Source: Porcisia hertigi
Taxonomy: Eukaryota > Euglenozoa > Kinetoplastea > Trypanosomatida > Trypanosomatidae
Length of the DNA: 64,000 bases
Direction of reading: 5' to 3'
Assembly: GCF_017918235.1 (NCBI RefSeq)
Contig: NC_090592.1
Location: 485,001 to 549,000 of the forward strand
Part shown: piece by piece, positions 1 through 9,053 of the stretch
Numbering within the stretch: the stretch's first letter is position 1
Layout of the letters: every line of letters begins with the position of its first letter
Translations under genes and position numbers: made by a program
The notes under the pieces: model-generated
The model's input: the letters and a program-made list of their open reading frames with translations, nothing else
Databases searched by the model: none
What the model was told of the DNA's origin: nothing

Positions 1-1
1 C

Positions 2-703
2 GAACACCGAAGCAGCTGCTGCGTCGAGGCCTCCGCAACAGCGCTTCTTGTGCGCTTGGCTCACCCTGCCTCCCCTCAGGCAGTCGCCGATCTCCTCCGG
101 GACGAGGCTTTAATTGAAGCTACAGCAGTGCGCCCACGCACATGGAACTCCGTGGCGAGCGCACCAGACGCAACCGCGGTTGAAGACTTCAAGTTTGAGG
201 AGGCAGTGGTATTCATAGGGTGTGCGCAAGCAACTCGTCTGAGCGAGGAATTGCTGTACCTTCCCCTGTCGCCGAACCTCCCACTTGACGTGCGAACTAA
301 AATGCTGCGAGTCATGTGGGACAAAGTCCCACACACCAGAGATGACGCCCACGCGCCGGAGCACTCACACTGGCGTAAGCGCAGTACACCCACCGGCGCC
401 TCATCAAATCACGTCCAGGCAACGCTGAATTCCATTTACCGAACATATCTTCCTCAAGCACAACGGGAGTGCGTCAGTAAGACGCCGCGCTTGGCAGCAG
501 CAGCCGGCAATGCTTTCCCCAGGACCATCGCACAGGATCACAGTCGAGGCGGAATGGTCTCGGCGCGAGATGCAAAGCGAGTGCAGCAGTTTTTGTTTGA
601 CGGCGCATTCTCCTCTTCCTCATCAGCGTCGTGGGGCCCAACAGGAACGGTTCTCAAACCTTTCGTACAAGCCTGTGTCTTGCAGGGGACATCAAATCTT
701 TAA
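2..703 (+). CDS. 3' part of an unrecognised protein gene (5' end outside window)
   Basis: The frame is open from the left edge to a TAA at 701-703, giving at least 233 codons; no convincing ATG start is seen, so the gene most likely begins upstream. I do not recognise a family. The protein is Ser/Ala/Arg-rich. Its middle part (VVFIGCAQATRLSEELLYLP region) looks like an ordinary folded stretch, and a Ser-run lies near the C-terminus (SSSSSAS). No membrane segment, signal or catalytic motif is visible. It is followed by a tRNA gene on the same strand. Coding status rests on frame length and position in the + strand gene array. Confidence 0.55.
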   Translation, partial: EHRSSCCVEASATALLVRLAHPASPQAVADLLRDEALIEATAVRPRTWNSVASAPDATAVEDFKFEEAVVFIGCAQATRLSEELLYLPLSPNLPLDVRTKMLRVMWDKVPHTRDDAHAPEHSHWRKRSTPTGASSNHVQATLNSIYRTYLPQAQRECVSKTPRLAAAAGNAFPRTIAQDHSRGGMVSARDAKRVQQFLFDGAFSSSSSASWGPTGTVLKPFVQACVLQGTSNL

Positions 704-811
704 GGGCAGATCGCGGTCGTCGGGCAGGGCTGGCTGGTGTGCGTGGTTACGATGTGGGCTCCCCACCCCCGTCTCTGTTCCGACTTCTGTTACCCCCGGA
801 AACTCATCGCG

Positions 812-892
812 GTCACCATACCCAAGTGGTTACGGGGGTTGACTCGAAATCAACTGCGATCTCGCGCGCAGGTTCGAATCCTGCTGGTGACG
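812..892 (+). tRNA. tRNA-Ser(CGA): tRNA-Ser (anticodon CGA)
   Basis: A complete type II cloverleaf can be drawn. The acceptor stem GTCACCA (812-818) pairs with TGGTGAC (885-891), and G892 is the discriminator. The anticodon stem GTTGA/TCAAC (838-842/850-854) encloses loop CTCGAAA, giving anticodon CGA, which reads UCG serine codons. The T-arm GCAGG/CCTGC encloses TTCGAAT (868-884). A long variable arm between 855 and 867 (GCGA/TCGC) is typical of tRNA-Ser. The A box lies around 819-829 and the B box GGTTCGAATCC at 871-881. There is no intron and no encoded CCA. Confidence 0.95.
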
Positions 893-894
893 TC

Positions 895-898
895 TTTT
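895..898 (+). terminator. RNA polymerase III T-run terminator of tRNA-Ser
   Basis: Four consecutive T residues start three bases after the tRNA discriminator base, the usual Pol III stop signal. Confidence 0.8.
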
Positions 899-1661
899 CT
901 CTCATGGAGAGAGAACCGTCTTTTCAAGGTGTAAGTTCTTCGTCTTGATTCAACCGATGTCCGCCCCTGCTTTTTGCAAGCCGATCATGCACACAAGAAT
1001 TTTATACGCATGCTGCACATGACGAAGTATCTCGCAAAGCATCATCATAGGGACAAGGAGATCAGAAAACGTGGTTGGTGCAGTGGCCCAGCTACCGAGC
1101 ACACATCCAGATGAAACATATAAAACATTTGCCTCAAATCCCTTGAGTCATTCATTCCCTGTGCCGCTACAAACTACAGTTCCCACTTCCCCGCCTCCAA
1201 CGCCTGAATGTCATGTTTCACAGCTGCCATCATATCTACACCATACCCTTCCCGCCCTTACCCCCTCCCCTCCCCCCCCCCCGCCGCGGTGGTCCGCACT
1301 GCCCCATCTCTCTTGACTCAGGAAAGGGTCAAAGCACCTGTTTCCCGCTGTTCCACGCCCTCCGAGGACTGCCCTTGCCATACACGAATAGGCGCGTGTT
1401 CGTATTTGTCCTTATCCAGTGCACGAGGAGTGGATTGGTGGACGCTACGCCGTTGCCGCTCTCTCCTTCCACGTGGGTACTTACGCGCGCGTATGTGTGT
1501 GTGTGTGTGTATTCCAGCGACTAACACGCCGCACTTCCCCACCAACACCTATATACACAAACCAACTCTTTCGACCTTGGAGCTTGTCGATTCACATCTT
1601 TTTTTTTTCTCGCTCGTGTGCCCGCCACCACCACCACCACCCCTTTCTGCCCTTTAATACA

Positions 1662-1663
1662 AG
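1662..1663 (+). promoter_or_regulatory. Predicted spliced-leader acceptor AG for the BCS1-like gene
   Basis: From about 1583 to 1661 the sequence contains no AG, has a run of ten T residues and further C/T tracts, and ends at this AG. The first ATG after it (1677) opens the AAA ATPase, leaving a 5' UTR of only 13 bases before the added leader. Inference from the known kinetoplastid trans-splicing rule. Confidence 0.55.
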
Positions 1664-1676
1664 CGTGCGCGCAACA

Positions 1677-3674
1677 ATGGACTCTTACGTCGATCTGCTG
1701 AACCTCAATTTTATGTATTCCCTGCGCACAGGGAACCTGCTCACGGACATGATGATAGCGGCACTGTTGCCACTCGTGTCGGGTGCGATTGCCTACCTTA
1801 CCCGTACTTGGTGGCCGCAGCTGGTGAGTCGCATCATCTCCTATTTCTCCAACGTAGACAGCACGAGTGCCACTTTCAAGACGTTTGAGCAGGGCAGTGG
1901 TCTCTACTACGGCAACACGCTACGTGTGGCGCTATCGTTGTATGTGACGAACGTGTTGAAGCCTCGCTTTGATGTAGCAGAGCTGAAGTATATCTCTGTT
2001 CCTGGAAAGTCGCTTCAAGATGCGACAAGTTATACCGATGCTATGCGCGACTACTGTTTCGTGGACGCCGGGCCGGCCAAGGAACTTCCCATGCGCCTTA
2101 CGAAGAACCTGGAGCTGAAGCAGAATGAGGCAGGCGAGAACAATGAAGACGAAGGGAACAAATTGAAGGGCACTCAGGGCGGGACGAAGAAGGTGAAACG
2201 ATCGCAGGAATCGCTTTTCACTATCACGCAGTACATTCACAGCTTCCCTTCACTCATGGAGCAGCTCCGCATGACGCGTCAGGAAACAGAAAAGGACCCT
2301 GAGGTGAGCGAGGCTGTTGCGCAGCTTGAGCGCGATGCCAGCGCCAGCGGCGACCTCATCCAGTCTCTCCTGGACCGCTCACTGGAGCACTACCGCCTTC
2401 AGTATAAAGAAGCCGCGAAGAAAACGGAGCGATACCTCTACCAACCTCTGCTTATGCCGCTGAAGCACGCCCCCGGCTCACAGGAGGCCGAGAAGAAGAA
2501 CGACACCAGGGGAGCGATGAAGTGCAACTTCTACCCCCTGCGCTCCGAAAAGACGTTTCAGTCTCTTTTCTTCCCCGCCAAGCAGCGTCTCATTCAGCTC
2601 ATCGATGACTTTGAGCAGAAAACCGGCAAGTACGCCATCCCCGGGTATCCACAGAAGCTGGTGCTGCTGCTCTACGGGCCCCCTGGCACCGGCAAGACAA
2701 GTCTTGCTAAGGCGGTTGCCGCCTACACCAAGCGTCACCTGTTTGCCATCTCACTTTCCCGCATCCGCAACAACGAGGAGCTGCTCAAGTACATGTTCAG
2801 CGATCGCGTCAAAGTGAAGAAGGAAAAGGCTAGCATGTTCCTCGATTATGGGCACAAGAAAGAGGACACGGTGGAGGTGTTGGATCCGGCGAAGCTGGTG
2901 TACATCCTGGAGGATGTGGATGCTACAACCACAATCGTTCTCAAAGATGAGCCAAAGGAGAGCGAGCCTGAAGAGGACGCACGGAAGCAGCGAAAGACAT
3001 GCAAGGCAGAAGCTACGACGACTCCGCCGCCTTCCAGCGCCGGGAGCGACATCGACATGGGGGATGACAAGAAAAGTGACGAGACCGCAGAAGAGAGGGA
3101 AGGAAGCACGGAATACAAAAGTGAGGACGGCGACGGAGACGCCACTGACGAAATCTCGTCGGGAAAAATGAGCACACCGCCAACGAAAACCTCCACTGAA
3201 CGGGAGTTGGTGAGAGTGAAAAACAAGAACCAAAAATTTCGTCGCGCCCTCACTATTGAGGGGCTCACAAACGCGCTGAATGGTGTGCTGGACTTCCCGC
3301 AGCGCATCGTCATCATGACAACAAACCACATTGAAAAACTTCACCCGTCGCTCCTTCGGCCTGGGGTTGTGACGATGAAGCTACACATGCACAACTTCGA
3401 TGCGGCATGTGCAGTGGACATGATTAAGCACTACTTCTCTCACACAACCCTTCTTCCGGCGCAGCTAGAGGAGCTTCGCTCCTTAGTGGAGGCGGCATCG
3501 CCGAGTGCATCAAAGGTGGACACCACTGTATCCAGTTACGATGATGCGATCAGCAGCACTCAGGATACGAGAGGCTTCAGCCCCGCGGAGCTCGAGCAGC
3601 GCTGCGCCGAGTGCGACACCATCGAAGAGCTTCTGGAGACGCTCCGCCAGGGTAGCCGTGTGAACATCTTCTGA
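1677..3674 (+). CDS. BCS1-like AAA ATPase with a large acidic insertion
   Basis: This 665-residue protein has the layout of the mitochondrial BCS1 family, which translocates folded Rieske protein across the inner membrane for complex III assembly. A hydrophobic segment lies at about residues 24-46. Walker A GPPGTGKT is at 334-341, Walker B YILEDVD at 409-415, and the family-typical block LTIEGLTNALNGV is followed by RIVIMTTNH near 543. Between Walker B and that block is a roughly 100-residue acidic, Lys/Ser/Glu-rich insertion that ordinary BCS1 (about 420 residues) lacks, and the pre-AAA region is also expanded. The start is the first ATG after the predicted splice acceptor. It could be a kinetoplastid paralogue rather than the complex III chaperone itself; the family call is firm, the exact role is inference. 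Confidence 0.8.
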   Translation: MDSYVDLLNLNFMYSLRTGNLLTDMMIAALLPLVSGAIAYLTRTWWPQLVSRIISYFSNVDSTSATFKTFEQGSGLYYGNTLRVALSLYVTNVLKPRFDVAELKYISVPGKSLQDATSYTDAMRDYCFVDAGPAKELPMRLTKNLELKQNEAGENNEDEGNKLKGTQGGTKKVKRSQESLFTITQYIHSFPSLMEQLRMTRQETEKDPEVSEAVAQLERDASASGDLIQSLLDRSLEHYRLQYKEAAKKTERYLYQPLLMPLKHAPGSQEAEKKNDTRGAMKCNFYPLRSEKTFQSLFFPAKQRLIQLIDDFEQKTGKYAIPGYPQKLVLLLYGPPGTGKTSLAKAVAAYTKRHLFAISLSRIRNNEELLKYMFSDRVKVKKEKASMFLDYGHKKEDTVEVLDPAKLVYILEDVDATTTIVLKDEPKESEPEEDARKQRKTCKAEATTTPPPSSAGSDIDMGDDKKSDETAEEREGSTEYKSEDGDGDATDEISSGKMSTPPTKTSTERELVRVKNKNQKFRRALTIEGLTNALNGVLDFPQRIVIMTTNHIEKLHPSLLRPGVVTMKLHMHNFDAACAVDMIKHYFSHTTLLPAQLEELRSLVEAASPSASKVDTTVSSYDDAISSTQDTRGFSPAELEQRCAECDTIEELLETLRQGSRVNIF

Positions 3675-4529
3675 AAGTACAGAGGAAAATGGAGGGAGAG
3701 TAACGCAAACGAGCCTCGTGGCAATCATACGGGGGGCCGTCGACCTGTTAGCTTTCTCTTTTATGATCGGCTCGTGTATGTATGTGCGTGTGTGTGGGAG
3801 GGGGTAGAGAAGAGAGTTGCTTTCGCTCCCTCTCCTGCGTTCACCACTATCGTGCGCAAGCCCCCCCCCCCACCCCACCCCACCCCACCCCTTCCTATTC
3901 CAGTGATAAAATGCTGAAAAACAAAACGCCTACCAAGGAATTGTGTGTGTGTGTGCGTTTTGACAGCTGGCATCAGACGTCGTCCTCAGCTTGAAGTACC
4001 GCCGCGTGACGCGAATACTCCCAAGAGTGCCCGCAAATAAAGCCCCCGTGCTGGATTAGGGGAACTTGGCTGGGCACTTGGTGTCTTCTTGCAGAGCCAG
4101 ACGAAGAAAAGGGGCTCGGGGAGAAGTCTCGCTTTCTCGTTCTTCGCCCTCGCACAAACGAACACATACACCATCGTCTGTCCCATGTCTAGAAATGCTA
4201 CGCTGCCCCCCACTGCATCGCTTTACTTCCGTTCGTCTGTGCCCCAAAGCATGTGTGTCTGCACACACAGGTGCAGCCGCTCCTTTTCTGTCCCTCTGAC
4301 TCATAGTGGTGACAGCGGCCCCTGTCACCCACCCACCACGAGGTCCCCTCCCCTCGACTCTTCGGCGTTTCTCGGGCCGATCGGCCCGAGCGTTGTAGAG
4401 CAACAAAGCCTGCGCAGGGAGATCAACAGAACAACGCGACTGGGTGGCATACCCGCGCATCCTTAGCCCATCCCCCCACCCCACAACACACACACACACA
4501 CACACATACATACCCCCCTCCTAGTCATC
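3675..4529 (+). other. Spacer between the BCS1-like and PPR genes
   Basis: No credible gene. It contains a C-rich run with repeated CACCC-type units at about 3861-3890, short GT repeats near 3940, and a CA repeat just before the next gene. A pyrimidine-rich stretch ends in an AG at 4523-4524, only five bases before the next ATG, so the true acceptor may lie further upstream. Confidence 0.55.
4486..4506 (+). repeat. CA dinucleotide microsatellite
   Basis: Uninterrupted AC/CA units directly upstream of the PPR-type gene, in its likely splice-acceptor region. Confidence 0.9.
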
Positions 4530-5624
4530 ATGACGGACCCAACACGTAGGGACCCCACCGAGTTCTTGCGGGTGCTCCGCCGCATGTCGAACACAACATC
4601 GTGGCAGAAGGCAATGATCTTCGCGTCCAAGGGTCGCATGGTCGGCTACCGTCTCACCCTGGAGCACTACAACACAGTCCTCTATTCTCAGTCCATGTGG
4701 GGGCGTGCGCTAGAGATGATCAAAGTGATTCGCGCCATGCAGCAAGACGGTGTTCAGCCCAACGGCGCCACGTACTACTATATTGTGAATGGTATGGCAA
4801 ACGCAGAGCACGGTTACAACTACGACTTTAATATCAATCATAGACTTGAGAAGCTGCAGCATTGGCGCGTGGCGCTGAACGCGCTGCACGCGTGCGAAGC
4901 AAACGGCTTTGACTCGACCGACACAATGCACAACTCTGTCATTGTGACCATGACAATACCGGGCATGAACCACTGGAGAGAAGCCTTGCAAGTACTTCAG
5001 AAGATCGTCGATGAGGATCGGCAGCTACACCCGAACATGGTTCGATTTCTTCATGATTGCCTCATACGCAACTATCGGCCGCGCGAGGCAAGCGATTTGT
5101 TGCGACTGGCAGCTGAGCGCGGTGTGAAAGGGTACGAGGGCGCGTGGGAGGCAGACGTCTACAAGAACAAACCGACAGACGCCCAGCTCGAAGCCGCGCG
5201 AGCCAACGCTGCCCTGATGAGCCCGGCGGAGGTGGTGGGAGTGAGGCATAGTAGCGGCGCGCCCTCCACTTCGACATCGGACCTCAAGGAACCCGCGAAC
5301 AACTCCGCACAGACCTCAGCTGCAGCCACGCTTATGGCGCTGCAGCTGCGTGGCGACCAAACACCGCCCCCATTGCCAATGTGCATCGCCCTCCAAGAAG
5401 AGACGGAACGAAACATTAGTGCTGAGCGGCAGGCGCCGCGCCCATTTACTGCGGGGCTGCACTACACAGAAATGCAATCTGTCTTTCGCCCGCGTGTGCA
5501 TCGCCAGCTGTGGTATCAGTGGCATCAAATCGCAAACCGCTATCGGCCCACTGCATCGCTCAAGCGTCGTCAGCTGGCTCCCCGTGATTCGCCTACCGGT
5601 ATCCCCGCATGGAACCGCCTGTAA
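4530..5624 (+). CDS. Pentatricopeptide-repeat (PPR) type protein
   Basis: A 364-residue protein. The N-terminal 220 residues form helical pairs resembling PPR motifs: a unit around residues 45-85 reads YNTVLYSQSMWGRALEMIKV and continues with a Met-x-x-x-Gly-x-x-Pro-Asn-x-x-Thr-Tyr pattern, and further W-x-x-AL units occur near residues 110 and 150. PPR proteins bind single-stranded RNA, and in kinetoplastids most act in the mitochondrion on guide-RNA edited transcripts or mitoribosomes. No strong targeting peptide is visible. The C-terminal third is Ala/Pro/Ser-rich and then basic. The start is the only ATG near the 5' end. The family call is moderately sure; the mitochondrial role is inference from the kinetoplastid family. 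Confidence 0.65.
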   Translation: MTDPTRRDPTEFLRVLRRMSNTTSWQKAMIFASKGRMVGYRLTLEHYNTVLYSQSMWGRALEMIKVIRAMQQDGVQPNGATYYYIVNGMANAEHGYNYDFNINHRLEKLQHWRVALNALHACEANGFDSTDTMHNSVIVTMTIPGMNHWREALQVLQKIVDEDRQLHPNMVRFLHDCLIRNYRPREASDLLRLAAERGVKGYEGAWEADVYKNKPTDAQLEAARANAALMSPAEVVGVRHSSGAPSTSTSDLKEPANNSAQTSAAATLMALQLRGDQTPPPLPMCIALQEETERNISAERQAPRPFTAGLHYTEMQSVFRPRVHRQLWYQWHQIANRYRPTASLKRRQLAPRDSPTGIPAWNRL

Positions 5625-6722
5625 CGAGTAGTAGCAGTAGCAGGAGGGGGGAGGCAGGGGGGGGGGGAAGCGACAAGAAAATAAGAGGATATGGTATTTG
5701 TGTGCGGGTCTGCCCCAGCAGTGTTGCAAGACAACCGTCAACTTATAAAGAAATGATCTGAGGAGTCGCCCCGGCGGGCTGGCTCACTCCAGGCCGAAAC
5801 CGGCTCTCGGCATTTGCCTCCTTTTTGTGCACTTCTGTCTGTCGCAACTAAGCCGTCCGACGGCCATCTGCATCTTCACAGCATTTTTGAACTAACCAAC
5901 CCAAAGCGGACATCCTACTGAGGAAAAGAAAAAAGAAATTCTTCAAGAGAGAGAGAGGCCAGTCCTTTTGCAGGATTAGGCAGCCTGCCAGTCAACCTGG
6001 AGCACCGCGGAAGCGGGTGACTACCACAATGTGCTGGGTGCATTGCTCTCCCTATGTGTGTATCTTATTGTCGGTGGAACAGCATTGGCACCGCCCCGCA
6101 TTCCTTTCCCTTTGTGTGTGTGTGTATTTTACCCATCTATGTCCACCTCATTCTCCCGTCTCGGTAAAAGAAGAAAAAGAGAGAGCAGATGCAACATACA
6201 AATCTGATGAGCAGACTACTGACACTCGCATGCACACCAGAAAACAAATATATGCACATACATATATATTCTCGCTTTCGTAACAGTGACACACGAGCAA
6301 ACGTCTGTTGATCTTACTGGCAGCAAACGCTCCAATATTTTTCTTTCGTCTTCGTTGGCTGTATCGTACTGCACTCCCCCGGCCCGCGCTTCATGGCCAC
6401 CGCCACCACCACCGCTGTCGGACCCCGTTGATGTCAATCACCGTTGACATTTCTTTTGCCTCCCGCGCCCCCCCCCCAGACCCCCACCCTTCGGTGCTCA
6501 AATTACAAGTGCTCTTCACCCTCTCAGTCTCACTTCTAAAAGAATTCCTCAATACACTCGTCAGAAAGGGCCACGTTTGGCGTGCACACGCAACGCAGAC
6601 GTGTGTGTTTTCCCACAATAGGGCCGCCGCTAACAACGGTTGCATGCCTACGCACATCCTCTCATCTCCACCCCCCCCCTGCCTCACCAAAAGTGGGACT
6701 GTGAGCGAGTGAGTGAGTGCGA
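5625..6722 (+). other. Spacer between the PPR and F-box genes
   Basis: About 1.1 kb without a credible gene. It holds a G-run near 5659-5668, an AGAG run near 5948, a GT repeat near 6115, an ATAT stretch near 6246-6270 and several C-rich tracts (6470, 6670). Pyrimidine tracts before 6710 probably serve the next gene's splice acceptor. Confidence 0.55.
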
Positions 6723-9053
6723 ATGTCGACGTGGGCCTCCCGCCTTGCCTCCAAGAAGCCGTATTCCCCGACACCAGCGACAGAGGGTGATAAAGCGGCA
6801 GCGCTACGTAATTCCCCTGCACTGTCCAGCACCGCATCCCCTGTAGGAGTGGTAAGCAACAAGTGTGTCAGTGCTGACGTAAGTGCTGGAAACGTGAGCT
6901 CCGCCGTTCTTCACGAAGAGTTCCGCGCTGTTGCGGAAGCGTACAACTCACTGAACGTCTGTCCCCTACGCCTCCCGCCGGACTGCTGGGATGTAACCAC
7001 GAAGTATCTCTCGTACATTGACGTTGTTGCCCTTGCGCATACTTGTCGCACCTTGTGGGCCGTGCTGCACAACCATGGCAGTGTGTGGAAGCGCCAGCTT
7101 CGCTACTTCTACCACGACGTGCGCGACCTTCGCGGTGGAAAACTACTCTGCACAGCCTCGCTCTTTCCCGAGTCAGCGTGCATTGGTAGTGTTAGTCGCC
7201 AAGTGAGCACGGAGGCGCTGACGAGGCCATCAATTAGACACGCGGTGTCGCGCGACGCACAGCGACGGTCGCCGATGCCCGCCTACGAGCGTTTTTTCCA
7301 GGAGAGGCGTGTGTATGTGCTGGACCTGCGTCGCGAATTGCATTTTCAAGAGCTGGCAGACGTAGAGGACAAGCCCACAGGCATGTTCACTGTTGCGTTG
7401 CATGACGGCTTTGGAGAGGCAGCGGCAACACCGGCCTCGTCCCTCTTTGCCGACCCCCTATCACCATCGGATGCTTGGTCCACTTCAGCATTCATTACTC
7501 CATCACCGTTTCTCGCCAACGCTCTCGATAACGCACATGATTGGTTGGCTGCTACCCCTTCGCCACCGGCATCCTTTGCAGCGTCGCAAGCACAGGCATC
7601 GCCCGCGCCGGGACCGATGCCACCGTATCGTCGAACCATGTCGGCGCAGGCGAATGGCACCCCGTCTGGCAACAGACCAGCGGCTGCCCCGTCCACTCCC
7701 CCGCTTCTTCCGCACATCGGTGAGCCGATCATCAGTGATCACAACCCCCCGTTGCATCTGCGCGTGTACGCCATTGAAGCGACGAAAGGGACGGGATCCA
7801 GAGGTAGGGAAGCTGTAGAAATGACAATGAATCCTGGGAGGAGCGATGACGAGGACCGCCGCAATGATACCTCGAACATCTCGTCTAGTATTGCCGGAAT
7901 GACGGAGGAGCAAGTTTTGGAGCACGTGATGCGACTGTCGCTCGCGGAGGCGCAGCAGGCTTCTGCGCCACGTCCTCCGTCACCCCCCGATGCAGACACA
8001 CCATCCAACGGAAACCTGGCGACAGCAGATGCTCTAGGCTCTGATGAACGGCAGGAGCGAAAATCGTATCAGCATCGTCACTACCGCGGCGCCACCCCAG
8101 CGGCATCTCTGCCGCTGAGCGAACTTCTTGCTATCCTGGACGCGCTCGCCAACAACGCCCTCGATCAGCTGCAGCACCACCACGTGTGGAACTGTACAGA
8201 GGATGAAGATCCGGCGTTTCTGCGACGCCTCTCTGAGACATTCCGGAGCGCAAAGCATCGCCGACTGCACCTCGGAAATCATCACCGAGCCGTGCGCAAC
8301 AACGGCCAGACGACGCGAAATCGTTTAGGGCGGTCATTTGACGCAGGCGCCTCTGACGCGCGTTCGTTTAGTCTTTCTGCAGCTAACGCTGCGGGCACCA
8401 CGACGCCACCGCAGCATCCACCTCCAATGAACCGCATGCTGCACAAATTTAGCGGTGTCCTCTTGGAGATTACAGAACGAGAAGCGAAGATGGTAGCCGG
8501 TACGCTGCTCGGCATGCCTGGCGTTATCGACGAGTTTGTGGTCTTCCGGTGCTACGACCCCTCGTTGCTGTACCGCAAGCTGAACACGCCGGGCGTAGCC
8601 CATGACAGGGACTTCCCCTCAGTCGCAGCTGGAAACACGCTAGAAGCAACGTTGTCGACCAAGAAAAGCTCTGTGTTGCCGGATACCGCGTCGCCCATTA
8701 CCTGGGGGACCGCAGAAGCAGGCATCAGCGAAGTTGTCTACAAGCCCGCCACAACACGGACGCCGCTGCTGAAGCCGCTCCCGTTCTTTACACGCTTCTT
8801 TCTTGCCCCGGAGTTATGTTGCAACGGCTACATCGGCCTCTTCGTTGTCGATGTGATCCGTGTGCTCGTTATAGTAGAGAAAGAGGTGGTCACCACCGAT
8901 AACCCAGACTGGTCCTCGCCTTCGATCACACGAGGGGGGCGTTTGATTGTGCACGGCCAAGGCCTCAACGCCCAAGCCCCCACACGCGAGGATTACAGCC
9001 ATGTACCACCGGACCTCACACGACGCCGCGGCAACTTGAACCTGGGTGGATGA
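6723..9053 (+). CDS. F-box-like protein with a ubiquitin-interacting motif
   Basis: A 776-residue protein. Residues about 80-126 resemble an F-box: LPPDCWDVTTKYLSYIDVVA, then a Cys-x-x-Leu-Trp helix and a final VWKRQL, which would bind SKP1 in an SCF ubiquitin ligase. Near residues 393-410 the string EEQVLEHVMRLSLAEAQ fits the UIM consensus (acidic start, Ala/Met-x-x-x-Ser core). The linker between them is Pro/Ser/Ala-rich. The C-terminal 300 residues look folded and contain a hydrophobic stretch GLFVVDVIRVLVIVEKEVV whose family I do not recognise. The ATG at 6723 is preferred over the GTG six bases upstream. Combining a substrate receptor with a ubiquitin-binding motif would suit a ubiquitin-pathway adaptor; that role is inferred. 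Confidence 0.65.
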   Translation: MSTWASRLASKKPYSPTPATEGDKAAALRNSPALSSTASPVGVVSNKCVSADVSAGNVSSAVLHEEFRAVAEAYNSLNVCPLRLPPDCWDVTTKYLSYIDVVALAHTCRTLWAVLHNHGSVWKRQLRYFYHDVRDLRGGKLLCTASLFPESACIGSVSRQVSTEALTRPSIRHAVSRDAQRRSPMPAYERFFQERRVYVLDLRRELHFQELADVEDKPTGMFTVALHDGFGEAAATPASSLFADPLSPSDAWSTSAFITPSPFLANALDNAHDWLAATPSPPASFAASQAQASPAPGPMPPYRRTMSAQANGTPSGNRPAAAPSTPPLLPHIGEPIISDHNPPLHLRVYAIEATKGTGSRGREAVEMTMNPGRSDDEDRRNDTSNISSSIAGMTEEQVLEHVMRLSLAEAQQASAPRPPSPPDADTPSNGNLATADALGSDERQERKSYQHRHYRGATPAASLPLSELLAILDALANNALDQLQHHHVWNCTEDEDPAFLRRLSETFRSAKHRRLHLGNHHRAVRNNGQTTRNRLGRSFDAGASDARSFSLSAANAAGTTTPPQHPPPMNRMLHKFSGVLLEITEREAKMVAGTLLGMPGVIDEFVVFRCYDPSLLYRKLNTPGVAHDRDFPSVAAGNTLEATLSTKKSSVLPDTASPITWGTAEAGISEVVYKPATTRTPLLKPLPFFTRFFLAPELCCNGYIGLFVVDVIRVLVIVEKEVVTTDNPDWSSPSITRGGRLIVHGQGLNAQAPTREDYSHVPPDLTRRRGNLNLGG

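Larger units (their letters stand above)
893..1676 (+). other. Spacer between tRNA-Ser and the BCS1-like gene
   Basis: About 0.8 kb with no credible gene. It holds a C-run near 1274, a GT repeat near 1495-1512, a T-run at 1600-1609 and a CCA repeat near 1626-1640. The downstream half is pyrimidine-rich and leads into the predicted splice-acceptor AG at 1662-1663. The reading frame of the next gene stays open upstream to 1419, but that part is low-complexity and precedes the acceptor. Confidence 0.6.

Noticed and set aside
1419-1676. Upstream extension of the BCS1-like frame
   Set aside because: GT-repeat and T-run sequence before the predicted splice acceptor; the ATG at 1677 places the membrane segment correctly.
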